DNA of 64,000 bases from Enterobacter pseudoroggenkampii (GCF_026420145.1 NZ_JAPMLV010000001.1:1364001-1428000), one strand, 5' to 3'. Counted from the first letter of the stretch, positions 24,665 through 34,353 are shown. The notes: generated by a model not told the origin, from the sequence alone. Made by a program: numbers and translations.

Positions 24665-26044
24665 TCAGACATTGACCCAGCCGCCGCCCAGCGCTTTATA
24701 CAAATCAATCTGCGCCAGCAGCAGGTTATTTTTCACCTGCACCACGCTGGTCTGAACCGAGTACAGCGTGCGCTGCGCGTCCAGCACGTCAAGATAGGAG
24801 GAATAACCGTTGCGATAGCGATTCTGCGCAATGCGCAGCGTCTCCTGCGCCACATCCTGCTGGGCAAGCAGCTCCGTCAGCTGTTCCTGATAGCGACTTA
24901 TCGCATCAAGGCTGTTGTTGACTTCGGCAAACGCGTTACGCACGGTTTTTTCATAGGCGTACAGCGCCTGGTTACGCTGGGACTGCGAAATGTCTACCTG
25001 CGCATTCAGCGCCTGGCGGTTCAGCAGCGGGGCGAGAATACTGCCCCCGACGCTCCAGAGCTGAAGCGGGTTGTCCAGCAGGCCGGATAGGGTGCGATCC
25101 TGAACCGATCCGCTGGCGGTCAGGTTGATCGACGGCAGCAGGCTGGCGCGCGACGCCGCGAGCGAGGCGTCAGCCGCCACCAGCTGGCGTTCGGCCTGGA
25201 CGATATCCGGGCGGCGGTTCAGGAGCGCAGAAGGCAGCTGCGACGGCAGCGTCAGCGGCGTCAGTGCCGCGAAGCTTGCGCTGCGCGCCACGTCGCCGGG
25301 GTTGCTTCCCAGCAGCAGGCTCAGGGCATTCTCCTGCTGTGCAATCTGGTGCTGCAGCACGGGCACCTGCGCCCGTGTTGAGCGAAGCTCGGAATCCGAC
25401 TGCATCAGCTCCAGGCGCGAGCTGTAGCCCGTCTCAAACTGACGCTTCGCAAGATTAAACGCCTCTTCGCGCGATTTCAGCGTGGATTCGGTCACGCGCA
25501 GCTGTTCGTCAAGCGAGAGCAGGGTGACGTAGCCGGATGCAACGGACGAGGCAACGGTCAAATCCGCGGCCGCGGCGGCGGCTTTTTGCGCCTCCAGCGA
25601 GGCTTCGGCGGCATTGGCCGTGCTGCGGTTGACGCCCCAGATATCCACGTCATAGCTCGCCGTCAGGCTCCCTCTGTACAGCGTGCCGTAGACCGGCAGC
25701 CCGGTCGCGGCGGATTGCGAACGGGCGCGCGTCCCCGTTACGCCCGCGTCAAGCGAAGGAAACAGGCTGCCGTCGGCCGCGAAGACCCGCGACTGATACT
25801 CGTTAATTCGTTCGCGGGCGATCAGCACGTCGCTGTTATTCTTAAGCGCCTGATCCACATAGCGGTTGAGGTTGTTATCATGGAAATTGCGCCACCAGAG
25901 CTGCTCCGCCGGGCTGGCAGGGCCGGCGTCAGCACGCCATTGGGTGGGGATGTGCAGCGTCGGCTGCGCCGGCTTGACGTCAACGGACTGGCATCCGGCC
26001 AGCATGACCGCCGCCACCAGCACGGCTATCGGGCGAAGGATCAT
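24665..26044 (-). CDS. NodT-family outer membrane efflux lipoprotein
   Basis: 459 residues with a lipoprotein signal (VLVAAVMLAGC, lipidated Cys18). The body has the duplicated TolC-like fold: LWWRNFHDNNLNRYVDQAL, the segment LIARERINEYQSRVFAADGS, PSLDAGV, and the repeat-half ASRASLLPSINLTASGS. NodT/OprM-type channels carry substrates through the outer membrane for RND or MFS pumps. Its start overlaps the stop of the adaptor gene by one base (TAATG), so it is the third gene of a dedicated tripartite pump. Substrate unknown. Confidence 0.92.
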   Translation of the reverse strand: MILRPIAVLVAAVMLAGCQSVDVKPAQPTLHIPTQWRADAGPASPAEQLWWRNFHDNNLNRYVDQALKNNSDVLIARERINEYQSRVFAADGSLFPSLDAGVTGTRARSQSAATGLPVYGTLYRGSLTASYDVDIWGVNRSTANAAEASLEAQKAAAAAADLTVASSVASGYVTLLSLDEQLRVTESTLKSREEAFNLAKRQFETGYSSRLELMQSDSELRSTRAQVPVLQHQIAQQENALSLLLGSNPGDVARSASFAALTPLTLPSQLPSALLNRRPDIVQAERQLVAADASLAASRASLLPSINLTASGSVQDRTLSGLLDNPLQLWSVGGSILAPLLNRQALNAQVDISQSQRNQALYAYEKTVRNAFAEVNNSLDAISRYQEQLTELLAQQDVAQETLRIAQNRYRNGYSSYLDVLDAQRTLYSVQTSVVQVKNNLLLAQIDLYKALGGGWVNV

Positions 26045-27123
26045 TACTTCGCCTCCCGCGTATCAATGGTCACCTGTACCGACATACCCGGACGCAGTAG
26101 CGCGGAATCTTCTGGCTTACCGAGCACCTCAATGCGCACCGGAATACGCTGGGCAATTTTGACAAAGTTGCCGGTGGCGTTGTCCGGCGTGATGGCGCTG
26201 AACTCCACGCCGGTTGCCGGAGAGATGCTCTCCACGCGTCCCTGATACGCTTTGTTGTTCAGGGCATCAACGGTGAATTTCACCGGCTGACCGACGCGCA
26301 GCTCCGCGAGCTGGGTCTCTTTAATATTGGCAATGACCCAGTGCTGCGGCGGCACCAGGGTGGTGAGGTGCGTCCCGGCGGTCACGTAGGCCCCGAGACG
26401 CACGGCGATCTGGCCGAGCTGACCGTCACGCGGTGCCACAATGCGGGTGTTTTGCAGGTCAATCTGTGCCAGCTCCAGAGCGGCTTTGGCGTTTTCAACA
26501 TCCGCCTCCAGCGCACCGCGATTGACAATCACCGTCTGCAGATCCTGACGCGACATCTCAAGCGCGGCTTTCGCCTGGTCAATGTCGGCACTGCCCTGAG
26601 CGGCACTGGCCAGCGCCGCGTCGCGTTCGCGAATGGAAAGCGAGCCGTCAGACGTCAGCTCTTTCACCCGCTTTAAATCCGCCTGGCTTTTCAGGCTCTG
26701 CGCGCGGGCATTTTTCAGCGCGGCGTCATTTTTGGCGATCGTTGCTTCGGCGCTTTTACGCTGCTGCAGGTTGTTATTCAGGGCGGCAATTTTCATCGCC
26801 AGCTGCGCCTCGGCCTGGTGCACGCGCTGACGGTAGATACGGTCATCAATCTGCAGCAGCAGGTCACCTTTTTTGACCTGCACAAAGTCCTGAACCTTCA
26901 CCTCGGTGATATAGCCGTTCACCTGCGGGCTGATAAACGTCGTCTGGCCGCGCACGTAGGCGTTATCGGTAAACTGCGCGTGACGGGTGAACGGCGGCAG
27001 TTGCCACGCATAAAGGATCACCAGTACGCCGACGATACCGATGGCTGCGGCGGTGAAAACGGAAACAATGCGCACATTTTTGCGGGTGTTGGCCTGCTCT
27101 TTGGCGGCATCCTGCTGACTCAT
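26044..27123 (-). CDS. HlyD/EmrA-type periplasmic adaptor of MFS efflux pump
   Basis: 359 residues. One N-terminal membrane anchor (VSVFTAAAIGIVGVLVILYA), then the lipoyl half-motif QVNGYITEVKVQDFVQVKKG, a long helical hairpin (residues about 100-215) and the second lipoyl half IVAPRDGQLGQIAVRLGAYV, ending in a beta-barrel domain. This is the membrane-fusion protein that bridges the MFS permease and the outer-membrane channel. It is the middle gene of the three-gene pump operon; the permease gene ends 22 bp upstream. Confidence 0.93.
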   Translation of the reverse strand: MSQQDAAKEQANTRKNVRIVSVFTAAAIGIVGVLVILYAWQLPPFTRHAQFTDNAYVRGQTTFISPQVNGYITEVKVQDFVQVKKGDLLLQIDDRIYRQRVHQAEAQLAMKIAALNNNLQQRKSAEATIAKNDAALKNARAQSLKSQADLKRVKELTSDGSLSIRERDAALASAAQGSADIDQAKAALEMSRQDLQTVIVNRGALEADVENAKAALELAQIDLQNTRIVAPRDGQLGQIAVRLGAYVTAGTHLTTLVPPQHWVIANIKETQLAELRVGQPVKFTVDALNNKAYQGRVESISPATGVEFSAITPDNATGNFVKIAQRIPVRIEVLGKPEDSALLRPGMSVQVTIDTREAK

Positions 27124-27145
27124 AAACTCTCCAGAACTCTTTCAA

Positions 27146-28798
27146 TTATTTGTTGCCGGTGGCGTTCTTCAGCGCCAGACGGGCAGTGATGCGCAGGCGC
27201 AGCAAGCGCCATAAAATCCAGACCAGCGTGGCGGCAGCGATGCTCGCCGTCAGCAGATAAGTATCGTTGTAGGCCAGAATATTCGCCTCCAGCGCGGTCA
27301 CCGTTTGCAGCTGCGTTATCGCCTGGGTGCCCAGCAGCGCGCTGTCGCCAATCAGGCTTTTGTACATTTGGGTATAAAGCTGAATTCGCTCGTTGACCAG
27401 CGGGTTGAGCGTGGTGAGCTGGTCCGCCAGCAGGCTGGAGTGGTACTTCTCGCGCCAGGTCTGGAAGGTGCCGAGGATCGCGGAGCCCAGCAGGCCACCG
27501 AGGTTCTGGCTCATGCCAAACATCACCGAGAAGCTGACCAGGTTACGCGGGTCGGCGATCACCCCGCCAATGGCGGCCAGCATAGCGGGCGCCAGGAAGA
27601 AGGCGCTGCCGAAGCCCAGCAGGAACTGGCTTACCATCAGCTGATCCGGACGGGTCAGGTTGTTGGACTGGCTGTCCAGCAGCGAGGCAACAATCATCAG
27701 CGCCAGAGACGTGATGATTGGCCACGCCAGTTTCGTTGGCTTGATGGTGAGACAGCTGGTGACAATCCCGCAGACGATCCCGGCGAAAATAGACCACGCC
27801 AGGTGCGTCATCTGCTCGTTCTGTAAGCCCACGTACTGCAGCCAGCCGATGACGCCGGTGTTTTGCTCGGCCAGCACGATACGGATCAGCAGCATAATCA
27901 GCCCCAGACGGACGATGCTGCCGCTCGACAGCCAGCGGGTGTTCAGCAGCGGGTTGCTGCGGTTATGTTCAAAGACGATGGCTGCGACAATCAGCACCAG
28001 CGATAGGGCCAGCGACCAGCCGATCCAAGGCGCTTCGAACCACCAGTCAAGGCGGCCTAAAGAGAGCACGGCGCAGAGGAGGGCCATCCCGGGGGCCATT
28101 AAAAAGAAGGTGATAAAGTCTTTTTTCTCGAAGACCTTGCGCCGGTCGCCCGGCGGCAGTTTTAAGGCGATTACGCAGGCCAGGGAGATCAGCGCCAGCC
28201 CCAGTTCGAAGAAATAGAGCCCGCGCCACTCGTCCAGCTGCAGCAGCTCGGTCGAAAACAGGCGGGCCAGCGGGATGGCGAGCGACGATCCGGTGATGCC
28301 GATGGTCAGCGCCTTCAGGCGGTGCTTCGCAGGCCAGGCCTGGATTTGATAGTAAATCCCCAGTGAGCTGAGCGCGGCGGCCACCATGCCGTGCGCGGCG
28401 CGAACCATCAGCGCCGAGCTGAGATCGTTTACGAAAAGATGGAAGAAGGTGACCAGCACGTACAGCACCAGAAAACCTTCCGTAAAGGCGCGCAAACCGT
28501 ACTGCTGGCGGAATTTCACCAGCAGCAGGTTGATGGAGATGTTGGTCATCACATAGACCGCGGGCAGCCAGGCGATTTCGGTTGACCAGGCGCCGAAGGT
28601 TCCCTGCAAATTTTGCAGGTTGGCGGTCACCACCGCATTCCCCAGCGCCCCCGTCAGGCAGACCAGCAGGCCCACGACGCCGTAGGCAATGCGTTTTGGC
28701 GTACTGTGTTCGGGCGTGGAGGGCGAACCCAGCAGGGCGGGTTTCTCATGTGGCTGCCACTCGCGAGGAGCATAAGGGTCGCGTTCGGGCAGGCGCAT
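27146..28798 (-). CDS. MFS drug:H+ antiporter, DHA2 (EmrB-like) family
   Basis: 550 residues with about 14 membrane segments, the DHA2 pattern; a cytoplasmic N-terminal 35 residues precede the first helix. Diagnostic stretches include TGALGNAVVTANLQNLQGTF, then EIAWLPAVYVMTNISINLLL, and RAAHGMVAAALSSLGIYYQI. With the adaptor and NodT channel genes it should form an EmrAB-TolC-like pump expelling hydrophobic compounds. It is the first gene of the operon; no local regulator gene is adjacent, so induction cannot be judged. Confidence 0.9.
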   Translation of the reverse strand: MRLPERDPYAPREWQPHEKPALLGSPSTPEHSTPKRIAYGVVGLLVCLTGALGNAVVTANLQNLQGTFGAWSTEIAWLPAVYVMTNISINLLLVKFRQQYGLRAFTEGFLVLYVLVTFFHLFVNDLSSALMVRAAHGMVAAALSSLGIYYQIQAWPAKHRLKALTIGITGSSLAIPLARLFSTELLQLDEWRGLYFFELGLALISLACVIALKLPPGDRRKVFEKKDFITFFLMAPGMALLCAVLSLGRLDWWFEAPWIGWSLALSLVLIVAAIVFEHNRSNPLLNTRWLSSGSIVRLGLIMLLIRIVLAEQNTGVIGWLQYVGLQNEQMTHLAWSIFAGIVCGIVTSCLTIKPTKLAWPIITSLALMIVASLLDSQSNNLTRPDQLMVSQFLLGFGSAFFLAPAMLAAIGGVIADPRNLVSFSVMFGMSQNLGGLLGSAILGTFQTWREKYHSSLLADQLTTLNPLVNERIQLYTQMYKSLIGDSALLGTQAITQLQTVTALEANILAYNDTYLLTASIAAATLVWILWRLLRLRITARLALKNATGNK

Positions 28799-28920
28799 AA
28801 CGTCGTTTACCTTAGAAATGATTGAATAATTAGCGGGCTAGCGATTCTACGACTCCCGCAAATGATAATTCAAGTGAATATGATTTACGCATGTTAATCA
28901 AATGGTGAAGGGAAATTTAA

Positions 28921-28949
28921 GGAAAAAGAGCGGCCCGCAGGACGGGCCG
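28921..28949 (-). terminator. Rho-independent terminator of the MHS-type MFS gene
   Basis: On the minus strand CGGCCCG, loop TCCTG, CGGGCCG is followed by CTCTTTTTCC. It begins 8 bp after the stop of the gene at 28957. Confidence 0.88.
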
Positions 28950-28956
28950 GGAAGGG

Positions 28957-30276
28957 TCAGAGACGTTCGGGCTGCGCCTGGATGAGAGTGGCGCGCTTAA
29001 CGCGGCTGGCGCAGAAAATCGCGATTAAAGAAATGGTCACCGTGACGGCAAGATACCAGGCCACCGGCACCCAGTCGCCGTCGTATTTTGCCAGCAGTCC
29101 GGTCGCAATCAGCGGCGCGGTACCGCCTGCCAGCGCGGCACCCAGCTGATAGCCTAGAGTAATGCCGGTGTAGCGCACGTTTGCACTAAAGATTTCAGAG
29201 CACAGCGTGCCCAGTACCGCGGTGACAGGGGCCCACAGCACGCCAAAGGCGATGATCGTCGCGAGCACGATACCCCATGTGGTGCCGGTATTGAGCAGCA
29301 TAAACCACGGTACGATAAACAGGCCCAGCACGAAGACGCTGATCGCGTACATGCGCTGACGGCCTACCTTATCGGAGAGCAGCCCCATTAGCGGGATCAT
29401 AATGGTCGCCACCAGCGCACCCAGCGTCACGGCTTCCAGCGCCTGCGATTTCTGATACGTCAGCGTGCTGGTGGCATAGCTCACCACGAAGGTCGAGAAG
29501 ATGTAGAAGGGGGCGGTTTCAACCACCTTCAGACCGGCGGCAATCAACACTTCACGCCAGTGATGCTTCAGCGTATCGCGCAGCGGGGCCTTAGCCACCT
29601 GACCGGACGCTTTGACTCGCTTAAAATCGGGCGTTTCATCAATATCTTTGCGGATCCACAGGCCGAGCAACACCAGAACCGAGCTTAGCAGGAACGGGAT
29701 GCGCCAGCCCCAGGAGAGGAAATCCGCCTCGCTGAACAGGGTCATCAGCGAAACGATAAAAGTTGCCATCAGCATACCGATGGTGACGCCCGCCTGCGGA
29801 ATACTGCCGAAGAAGCCTTTACGTTTTTCTGGCGCATATTCATAGGCCAGCAGTAGCGCGCCGCCCCATTCACCGCCAATGCCCATCCCCTGAATGATAC
29901 GCATCAGGATCAGCAGAGCGGGCGCCCACAGGCCAATCATCTCATACGTGGGCAGCAGGCCAATCATGACGGTTGCACCTCCCATCAAAGAGAGGGTCAA
30001 CACGAGGGTTTTTTTACGTCCGATGCGGTCGCCAATGTGGGCGAAAAGTACCCCACCAATGGGGCGAATAAAGAAGGTTAAGGAGAAAGAGAGATAAGAG
30101 AGAATGAGTCCGATCACCGGATCGACCATCGGGAAAAAGATCTTATTGAAGACCAGCGCGGCCGCCGTACCGTAGAGAAAATAGTCAAACCATTCAATGG
30201 CGCTCCCGGTAAGGCTGGCGATTAACACCTTTTTATTTTTTCGTAATACCGTCGTCGTACTTTCATGTTCTGTCAT
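28957..30276 (-). CDS. MHS-family MFS metabolite:H+ symporter (ShiA/YhjE-like)
   Basis: 439 residues from the ATG at 30276, preceded by GGCGGGGTTT; a GTG six codons upstream is the alternative. Twelve membrane helices. The family signs are GSAIEWFDYFLYGTAAALVF in helix 1, the loop GDRIGRKKTLVLTLS, and the motif RIIQGMGIGGEWGGALLLAY. MHS symporters import small organic acids or betaine-like compounds with protons; the relationship is nearest to ShiA/YhjE types, but no substrate can be assigned. Single gene with its own terminator. Confidence 0.88.
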   Translation of the reverse strand: MTEHESTTTVLRKNKKVLIASLTGSAIEWFDYFLYGTAAALVFNKIFFPMVDPVIGLILSYLSFSLTFFIRPIGGVLFAHIGDRIGRKKTLVLTLSLMGGATVMIGLLPTYEMIGLWAPALLILMRIIQGMGIGGEWGGALLLAYEYAPEKRKGFFGSIPQAGVTIGMLMATFIVSLMTLFSEADFLSWGWRIPFLLSSVLVLLGLWIRKDIDETPDFKRVKASGQVAKAPLRDTLKHHWREVLIAAGLKVVETAPFYIFSTFVVSYATSTLTYQKSQALEAVTLGALVATIMIPLMGLLSDKVGRQRMYAISVFVLGLFIVPWFMLLNTGTTWGIVLATIIAFGVLWAPVTAVLGTLCSEIFSANVRYTGITLGYQLGAALAGGTAPLIATGLLAKYDGDWVPVAWYLAVTVTISLIAIFCASRVKRATLIQAQPERL

Positions 30277-30603
30277 GACCAGAAACCCCGCCACGTTGAT
30301 GATGAGAGAGGTGTCACCTGGCGCGCTTCAGGTGCAACCTGTGATGATGAAAAAGGTTGTGAAATTGTTAAGCAACTTAGGGTTGGATGTTGCGTTTGGC
30401 AAGCGCAGGGGGGATAAAACTGGTCAGATCACGGTGAAATAAGCAGCGCTGGGTGCTTTTTCATGACGCCTGTACAATACAATGTTTTGTAAGGCTGGAA
30501 ATCAAAAGCATAATAGGCAGGTGCAACCCGATGATTTTTGGATGTTTCTGGTTATTTCAGAAAAATGATAAATTCGGTGCTTCAACAACGTGAGGAGTTC
30601 ACC
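30277..30603. other. 327-bp divergent promoter region between MFS and ydcF
   Basis: No gene. It must hold promoters for both flanking genes. Short AT-rich symmetric stretches occur around 30475-30492 (TGTACAATACAATG) and 30530-30575, with GATAAA at 30567 as a weak -10 candidate for ydcF. No recognised operator. Confidence 0.5.
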
Positions 30604-31398
30604 ATGGTTCAGCCCCATTTTCCCGTTCTGGCGAATGCCACGCTGGCGGCCATCAATACTGTCGGTGAATGGCTGGCGCAGGATGACCTGAGCGCGACGC
30701 GTCCGCTCCCGGAAGTCGATGCGGTGATTCTGGCAGGAAACGCGGTGATCCCAACCATTGACGCGGCCTGCCGGATGGCCTCTCAGCAAGACGTGCCGCT
30801 TCTGATTAGCGGCGGCATCGGGCATTCGACTAGCTTTTTATATACCGCGATTGGCAATCATCCGTGTTACCACACCGTACCGGTCACCGGGCGGGCTGAA
30901 GCGAGCATTCTTGCCGACATTGCGCGGGCGTTCTGGCAGATCCCCGAGGCGCAGCTGTGGGTTGAGGATCGCTCCACCAACTGCGGTGAAAACGCGCGCT
31001 TTAGCTGGAACATGCTGAAACAGCATCATCGAACGACCGGGCGGGTGCTGGTGGTGCAGGATCCGACGATGCAGCGCCGCACGATGGCGACATTTGCCCG
31101 CGTTTGTCGGGATGAGCCCGTTTCACCGCAGTGGCTCAGCCATCCGGGGTTTACGCCGACACTGCAAAACGGAAACGAGGGCGTGGAATTCAGCGAGGGC
31201 AACACCGGCCTGTGGCCCGTTGACCGTTACCTTTCACTGGTTATGGGGGAACTGCCGCGCCTGTATGATAACGCCAACGGCTATGGCCCGGCCGGGCGGG
31301 ATTATATTGCTCACGTTGAATTCCCCGAGGCCGTCACCGCCGCATGGAAACAGCTGCAGCAGGATCCTGTCCTGAAGGGCGCACGTAAAATAATTTAG
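30604..31398 (+). CDS. ydcF: DUF218 protein YdcF
   Basis: 264 residues from the ATG at 30604 with GAGGAG seven bases upstream; 22 further in-frame codons upstream are not supported. It aligns along its length with E. coli YdcF: AVILAGNAVIPTIDAACRMA, then LLISGGIGHSTSFLYTAIG, STNCGENARFS, VVQDPTMQRRTMATF and the end LSLVMGELPRLYDN. The fold is Rossmann-like with bound S-adenosylmethionine reported for the E. coli protein, but its reaction is unknown. It lies directly after hrpA in E. coli, whereas here the O-methyltransferase, efflux operon and MFS gene intervene. Confidence 0.93.
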   Translation: MVQPHFPVLANATLAAINTVGEWLAQDDLSATRPLPEVDAVILAGNAVIPTIDAACRMASQQDVPLLISGGIGHSTSFLYTAIGNHPCYHTVPVTGRAEASILADIARAFWQIPEAQLWVEDRSTNCGENARFSWNMLKQHHRTTGRVLVVQDPTMQRRTMATFARVCRDEPVSPQWLSHPGFTPTLQNGNEGVEFSEGNTGLWPVDRYLSLVMGELPRLYDNANGYGPAGRDYIAHVEFPEAVTAAWKQLQQDPVLKGARKII

Positions 31399-31411
31399 GC
31401 ACGGAACAATC

Positions 31412-31447
31412 CCCTCGCCCCTTTGGGGAGAGGGTTAGGGTGAGGGG
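31412..31447. repeat. 36-bp intergenic repeat, copy 2 (inverted)
   Basis: Exact reverse complement of 13539-13574. It sits between convergent ydcF and gapC and forms a stable hairpin, possibly aiding termination on both strands. Confidence 0.85.
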
Positions 31448-31460
31448 TGGGTGGGAAAAA

Positions 31461-32462
31461 TCACAGCGCCGCAAACTTATCCAGCGTCCGCACCAGCTGC
31501 GTCACAAACCCATACTCGTTGTCATACCAGGCAACGGCTTTCACCAGTTGAAGGTCTCCCGCTTCTGACACCTCCGTCTGCGTGGCGTCAAACACTGAAC
31601 CATAATGTGAACCAATCACATCTGACGACACGATCTCTTCATCGGTATACCCGAACGATTTATTGCCCTGCGTCGCCTTTTTCAGCGCGGCGTTGATCTC
31701 CTCAACGGTCACTTTCTTGCCCAGAATGGCCACCAGTTCGGTAACGGAGCCCGTTTTAACCGGCACGCGCTGCGCGTGGCCTTTCAGTTTGCCGCTGAGC
31801 GCAGGGATCACCAGACCAATGGCTTTGGCGGCGCCGGTGGTATGCGGAATGATATTCTCTGCCGCCGCCCGCGAGGCGCGAAGATCTTTCCCGCGCGGGC
31901 CATCCACCAGCGCCTGCGTGCCGGTATAAGCGTGAATGGTGGTCATGGTGCCCACTTTTATTTCAAACGCATCGTTCAGGGCTTTGGCCAGCGGGGCGAG
32001 GCAGTTGGTGGTGCAGGAGGCGACGGAGATGATGGTATCACCGGCGTCAATGGTGTCGTCGTTCACGCTGTAGACGATGGTTTTCATGTCACCCGCAGGG
32101 GCAGAGATCAGCACTTTCTTCGCGCCGGCGTCCAGGTGCGCCCGTGATTTCTCTTCAGAGGTATAAAAGCCGGTGCACTCCACGACGATATCCACACCGG
32201 CGGTTTTCCACGGAATGTGCTTCGCCTCTTTTTCGGCGTACACCGCAATGGTTTTACCATCAACAATCAGCGCATCCTCGGTGAAATCTACGCTCCACGG
32301 GAAGCCACCGTAGTTGGAATCATGCCTGAGCAGGTAGGCCAGTACTTTCGGGGAGGTGAGGTCGTTGATGGCGACGACGGTATTACTGTCCTGGGTTTCA
32401 AGAAGGCGACGCAGGACAAGGCGCCCAATGCGTCCAAAGCCGTTAATGCCAATTTTACTCAT
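31461..32462 (-). CDS. gapC: Type I glyceraldehyde-3-phosphate dehydrogenase GapC
   Basis: 333 residues, full length. NAD-binding [15 protein letters not shown] at the N-terminus, Asp in AINDLTS for NAD preference, catalytic Cys150 in [15 protein letters not shown] and His177 in TIHAYT, and the closing WYDNEYGF. It interconverts glyceraldehyde-3-phosphate and 1,3-bisphosphoglycerate. The position next to cybB and ydcF identifies it as gapC rather than gapA. In E. coli K-12 this locus is a broken pseudogene, but here the frame is complete with all catalytic residues. Its metabolic role beside GapA is uncertain. Confidence 0.93.
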   Translation of the reverse strand: MSKIGINGFGRIGRLVLRRLLETQDSNTVVAINDLTSPKVLAYLLRHDSNYGGFPWSVDFTEDALIVDGKTIAVYAEKEAKHIPWKTAGVDIVVECTGFYTSEEKSRAHLDAGAKKVLISAPAGDMKTIVYSVNDDTIDAGDTIISVASCTTNCLAPLAKALNDAFEIKVGTMTTIHAYTGTQALVDGPRGKDLRASRAAAENIIPHTTGAAKAIGLVIPALSGKLKGHAQRVPVKTGSVTELVAILGKKVTVEEINAALKKATQGNKSFGYTDEEIVSSDVIGSHYGSVFDATQTEVSEAGDLQLVKAVAWYDNEYGFVTQLVRTLDKFAAL

Positions 32463-32651
32463 GGTGTTCTCCTGTAAACGTGTCGATGCGACAGTTTGAA
32501 CTCATCCAGGCTTAGACCATCACGGGCAGGGCGGCAATTGAAGATGCTTCATGCGGGGGGAAGTATTTGAAAATCCATACAGAAAAGTTAATGAATTTTT
32601 AAGGAAAGGGGATTATGTTGGCGCGGTAACTGTTTATAATCGAGAAATCAC

Positions 32652-33182
32652 ATGCGCACTAAATATACAAGCCTGCAAATCGGCATCCACTGGCTGGTGT
32701 TTCTGTTAATTATCGTCGCCTACTGCGCCATGGAGTTCAAAGGTTTCTTCCCGCGCACCGCGCGTCCGGCGATCAATATGATCCACGTCTCATGCGGGAT
32801 CGGTATTCTGGTGCTGATGGTGACGCGTCTGCTGGTTCGCCTGAAGTTCCGCTCGCCCCCGATTCAGCCGAAGCCAAAAGCGATGGTGACGGGGATGTCT
32901 CATCTGGGGCATCTGGTGGTGTATCTGCTGTTTATTGCGCTGCCGCTGATTGGGATTGTGATGATGTACAACCGGGGCAGCGACTGGTTTGCCTTTGGCC
33001 TGGCGATGCCGCATGCGGCGGAGTCCAATTTTGATCTGGTGGATACGCTGAAGGCGTGGCACGAGACGCTGGCAAACCTGGGCTATTTTGTGATTGGCCT
33101 GCACGCGGCGGCGGCGCTGATGCATCACTATTTCTGGAAAGATAATACTCTTCTGCGCATGATGCCGAAAAAGCGTTCGTAG
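32652..33182 (+). CDS. cybB: Cytochrome b561 (CybB)
   Basis: 176 residues, four membrane helices. Haem-ligand histidines are expected among H13 (in GIHWLVF), H46 (in MIHVSCG), H95-type residues in LGHLVVYLLF, and HAAAALMHHYFWKDNTLLRM at the end. CybB carries haem b in the inner membrane and oxidises ubiquinol, with superoxide quinol oxidase activity shown for the E. coli protein. Divergent from gapC with 189 bp between, as in E. coli. It ends before a BIME-type repeat with a T-run. Confidence 0.95.
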   Translation: MRTKYTSLQIGIHWLVFLLIIVAYCAMEFKGFFPRTARPAINMIHVSCGIGILVLMVTRLLVRLKFRSPPIQPKPKAMVTGMSHLGHLVVYLLFIALPLIGIVMMYNRGSDWFAFGLAMPHAAESNFDLVDTLKAWHETLANLGYFVIGLHAAAALMHHYFWKDNTLLRMMPKKRS

Positions 33183-33189
33183 TCTTCTC

Positions 33190-33265
33190 GCCCGGCGGCG
33201 CTTCGCTTGCACGGGCCTACAAACGGCTCTGAATCGTAGGCCGGGTAAGCGCAGCGCCACCCGGC
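33190..33265. repeat. BIME: two REP units in opposite orientation
   Basis: One unit at 33190-33220 (GCCCGGCGGCGCTT to ACGGGCCTAC) and an inverted one at 33236-33265 (GTAGGCCGGGTAAGC to CCACCCGGC) are separated by 15 bp, the standard bacterial interspersed mosaic layout, between convergent cybB and ydgJ. Confidence 0.88.
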
Positions 33266-33274
33266 TTGTTTTTT
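33240..33274 (+). terminator. Terminator-like REP hairpin plus T-run after cybB
   Basis: The stem GCCGGGT/ACCCGGC of the second REP unit is followed by TTGTTTTTT on the plus strand, which would end cybB transcription. The minus strand lacks a T-run. Confidence 0.6.
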
Positions 33275-34340
33275 AACCCAGCAAAGCACGCTCTTCAGCC
33301 GTTAACGCCAGCGCCTGCGTTGACCCCGTCTCCGATGGCTTCACCGCCGCTTCCAGCACGGCCATGACCGCCAGCGCCTCAACAGGGTGGACAGGGTTGG
33401 TGATTTTCCCGCGTAACGCATCACGTACGTTGATGTAATACTGGCGCTGATCGCCTTTCGGGGTAGGGATCGTCTGTGGTGCACCGTCAGCCCCAAAGAA
33501 CACCATACTGTCGCTGTCTTCGCCCCAGGTTTCACTGCCCGGGATCACCCCTGAGAGCAGCTGCGCTTCCTGCTGATCGATTCTGGCCTTCACCACGCTG
33601 CCTTTGTCCCCGTGAGCGGTAAAGCGCGCCGTACCGCCAGCCACCAGCATGCTGGCGTGCAGAATCACCTTATGCTCCGGGTAGTTTAAGACCACGTGCG
33701 CCCAGTCGTTAATTTCTGCGCCGTCGCGCAGCGTCGCGATATTCCCCTGAACCGACTGCGGCAGGCCAAAGAGCTGTAGCGTCTGGTCGATAAGATGTGG
33801 GCCCAGGTCAAACCACAAGCCGCTCCCGGGGACGTTCTGCTCGCGCCAGCGCACGCGCACTTCCGGGCGGAAGCGGTCAATATGCGACTCCAGGTGTTTA
33901 ACCTTGCCGAGCGTGCCTTGCTCAATAATCTGCTTAATGCCGAGGAAATCGCTGTCCCAGCGGCGGTTATGGAAGACGGAGAGCAGCAGCTGCTTTTCGT
34001 CCGCCAGCGCAATCAGGTCGCGGGCTTCCTGCATGTCGAGGGTGAAAGGCTTATCCACGACCACGTGTTTACCCGAGTTCAGGGCCAGCGTCGCCAGCGG
34101 GGCGTGCGTGGCATTGGGGGAGGCAATCACCACCAGATCGATATCAGGATGCTGAATGGCCTCTTCCGGTGTCGCCACCACCTGTACGTCCGGCAGATCG
34201 CGTTTAACCTTCTCTTCATCACGAGAAGAGACCACTGCCAGCTTAATCCCGTCCACAGACTGGATCAGCGGGGCATGGAAGGTTTTACCGACAAATCCAT
34301 ACCCGATCAGCGCAATGTTGATTGTTTGAACGTTATTCAT
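33273..34340 (-). CDS. ydgJ: Gfo/Idh/MocA family oxidoreductase YdgJ
   Basis: 355 residues from the ATG at 34340 with GGAGAAGG upstream; 19 extra in-frame codons are not supported. NAD(P)-binding IALIGYGFVGKTFHAPLI at the N-terminus, the family motif VVDKPFTLDMQEARDL (EKP-type), and the second domain with WFDLGPHLIDQTLQLFG, where His and Asp/Asn lie near the substrate. It matches E. coli YdgJ, a probable sugar or inositol-type dehydrogenase of unknown substrate. A DeoR regulator gene ends 13 bp upstream, so both are likely one transcript. Confidence 0.9.
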   Translation of the reverse strand: MNNVQTINIALIGYGFVGKTFHAPLIQSVDGIKLAVVSSRDEEKVKRDLPDVQVVATPEEAIQHPDIDLVVIASPNATHAPLATLALNSGKHVVVDKPFTLDMQEARDLIALADEKQLLLSVFHNRRWDSDFLGIKQIIEQGTLGKVKHLESHIDRFRPEVRVRWREQNVPGSGLWFDLGPHLIDQTLQLFGLPQSVQGNIATLRDGAEINDWAHVVLNYPEHKVILHASMLVAGGTARFTAHGDKGSVVKARIDQQEAQLLSGVIPGSETWGEDSDSMVFFGADGAPQTIPTPKGDQRQYYINVRDALRGKITNPVHPVEALAVMAVLEAAVKPSETGSTQALALTAEERALLG

Positions 34341-34353
34341 GACCTTCTCCACG

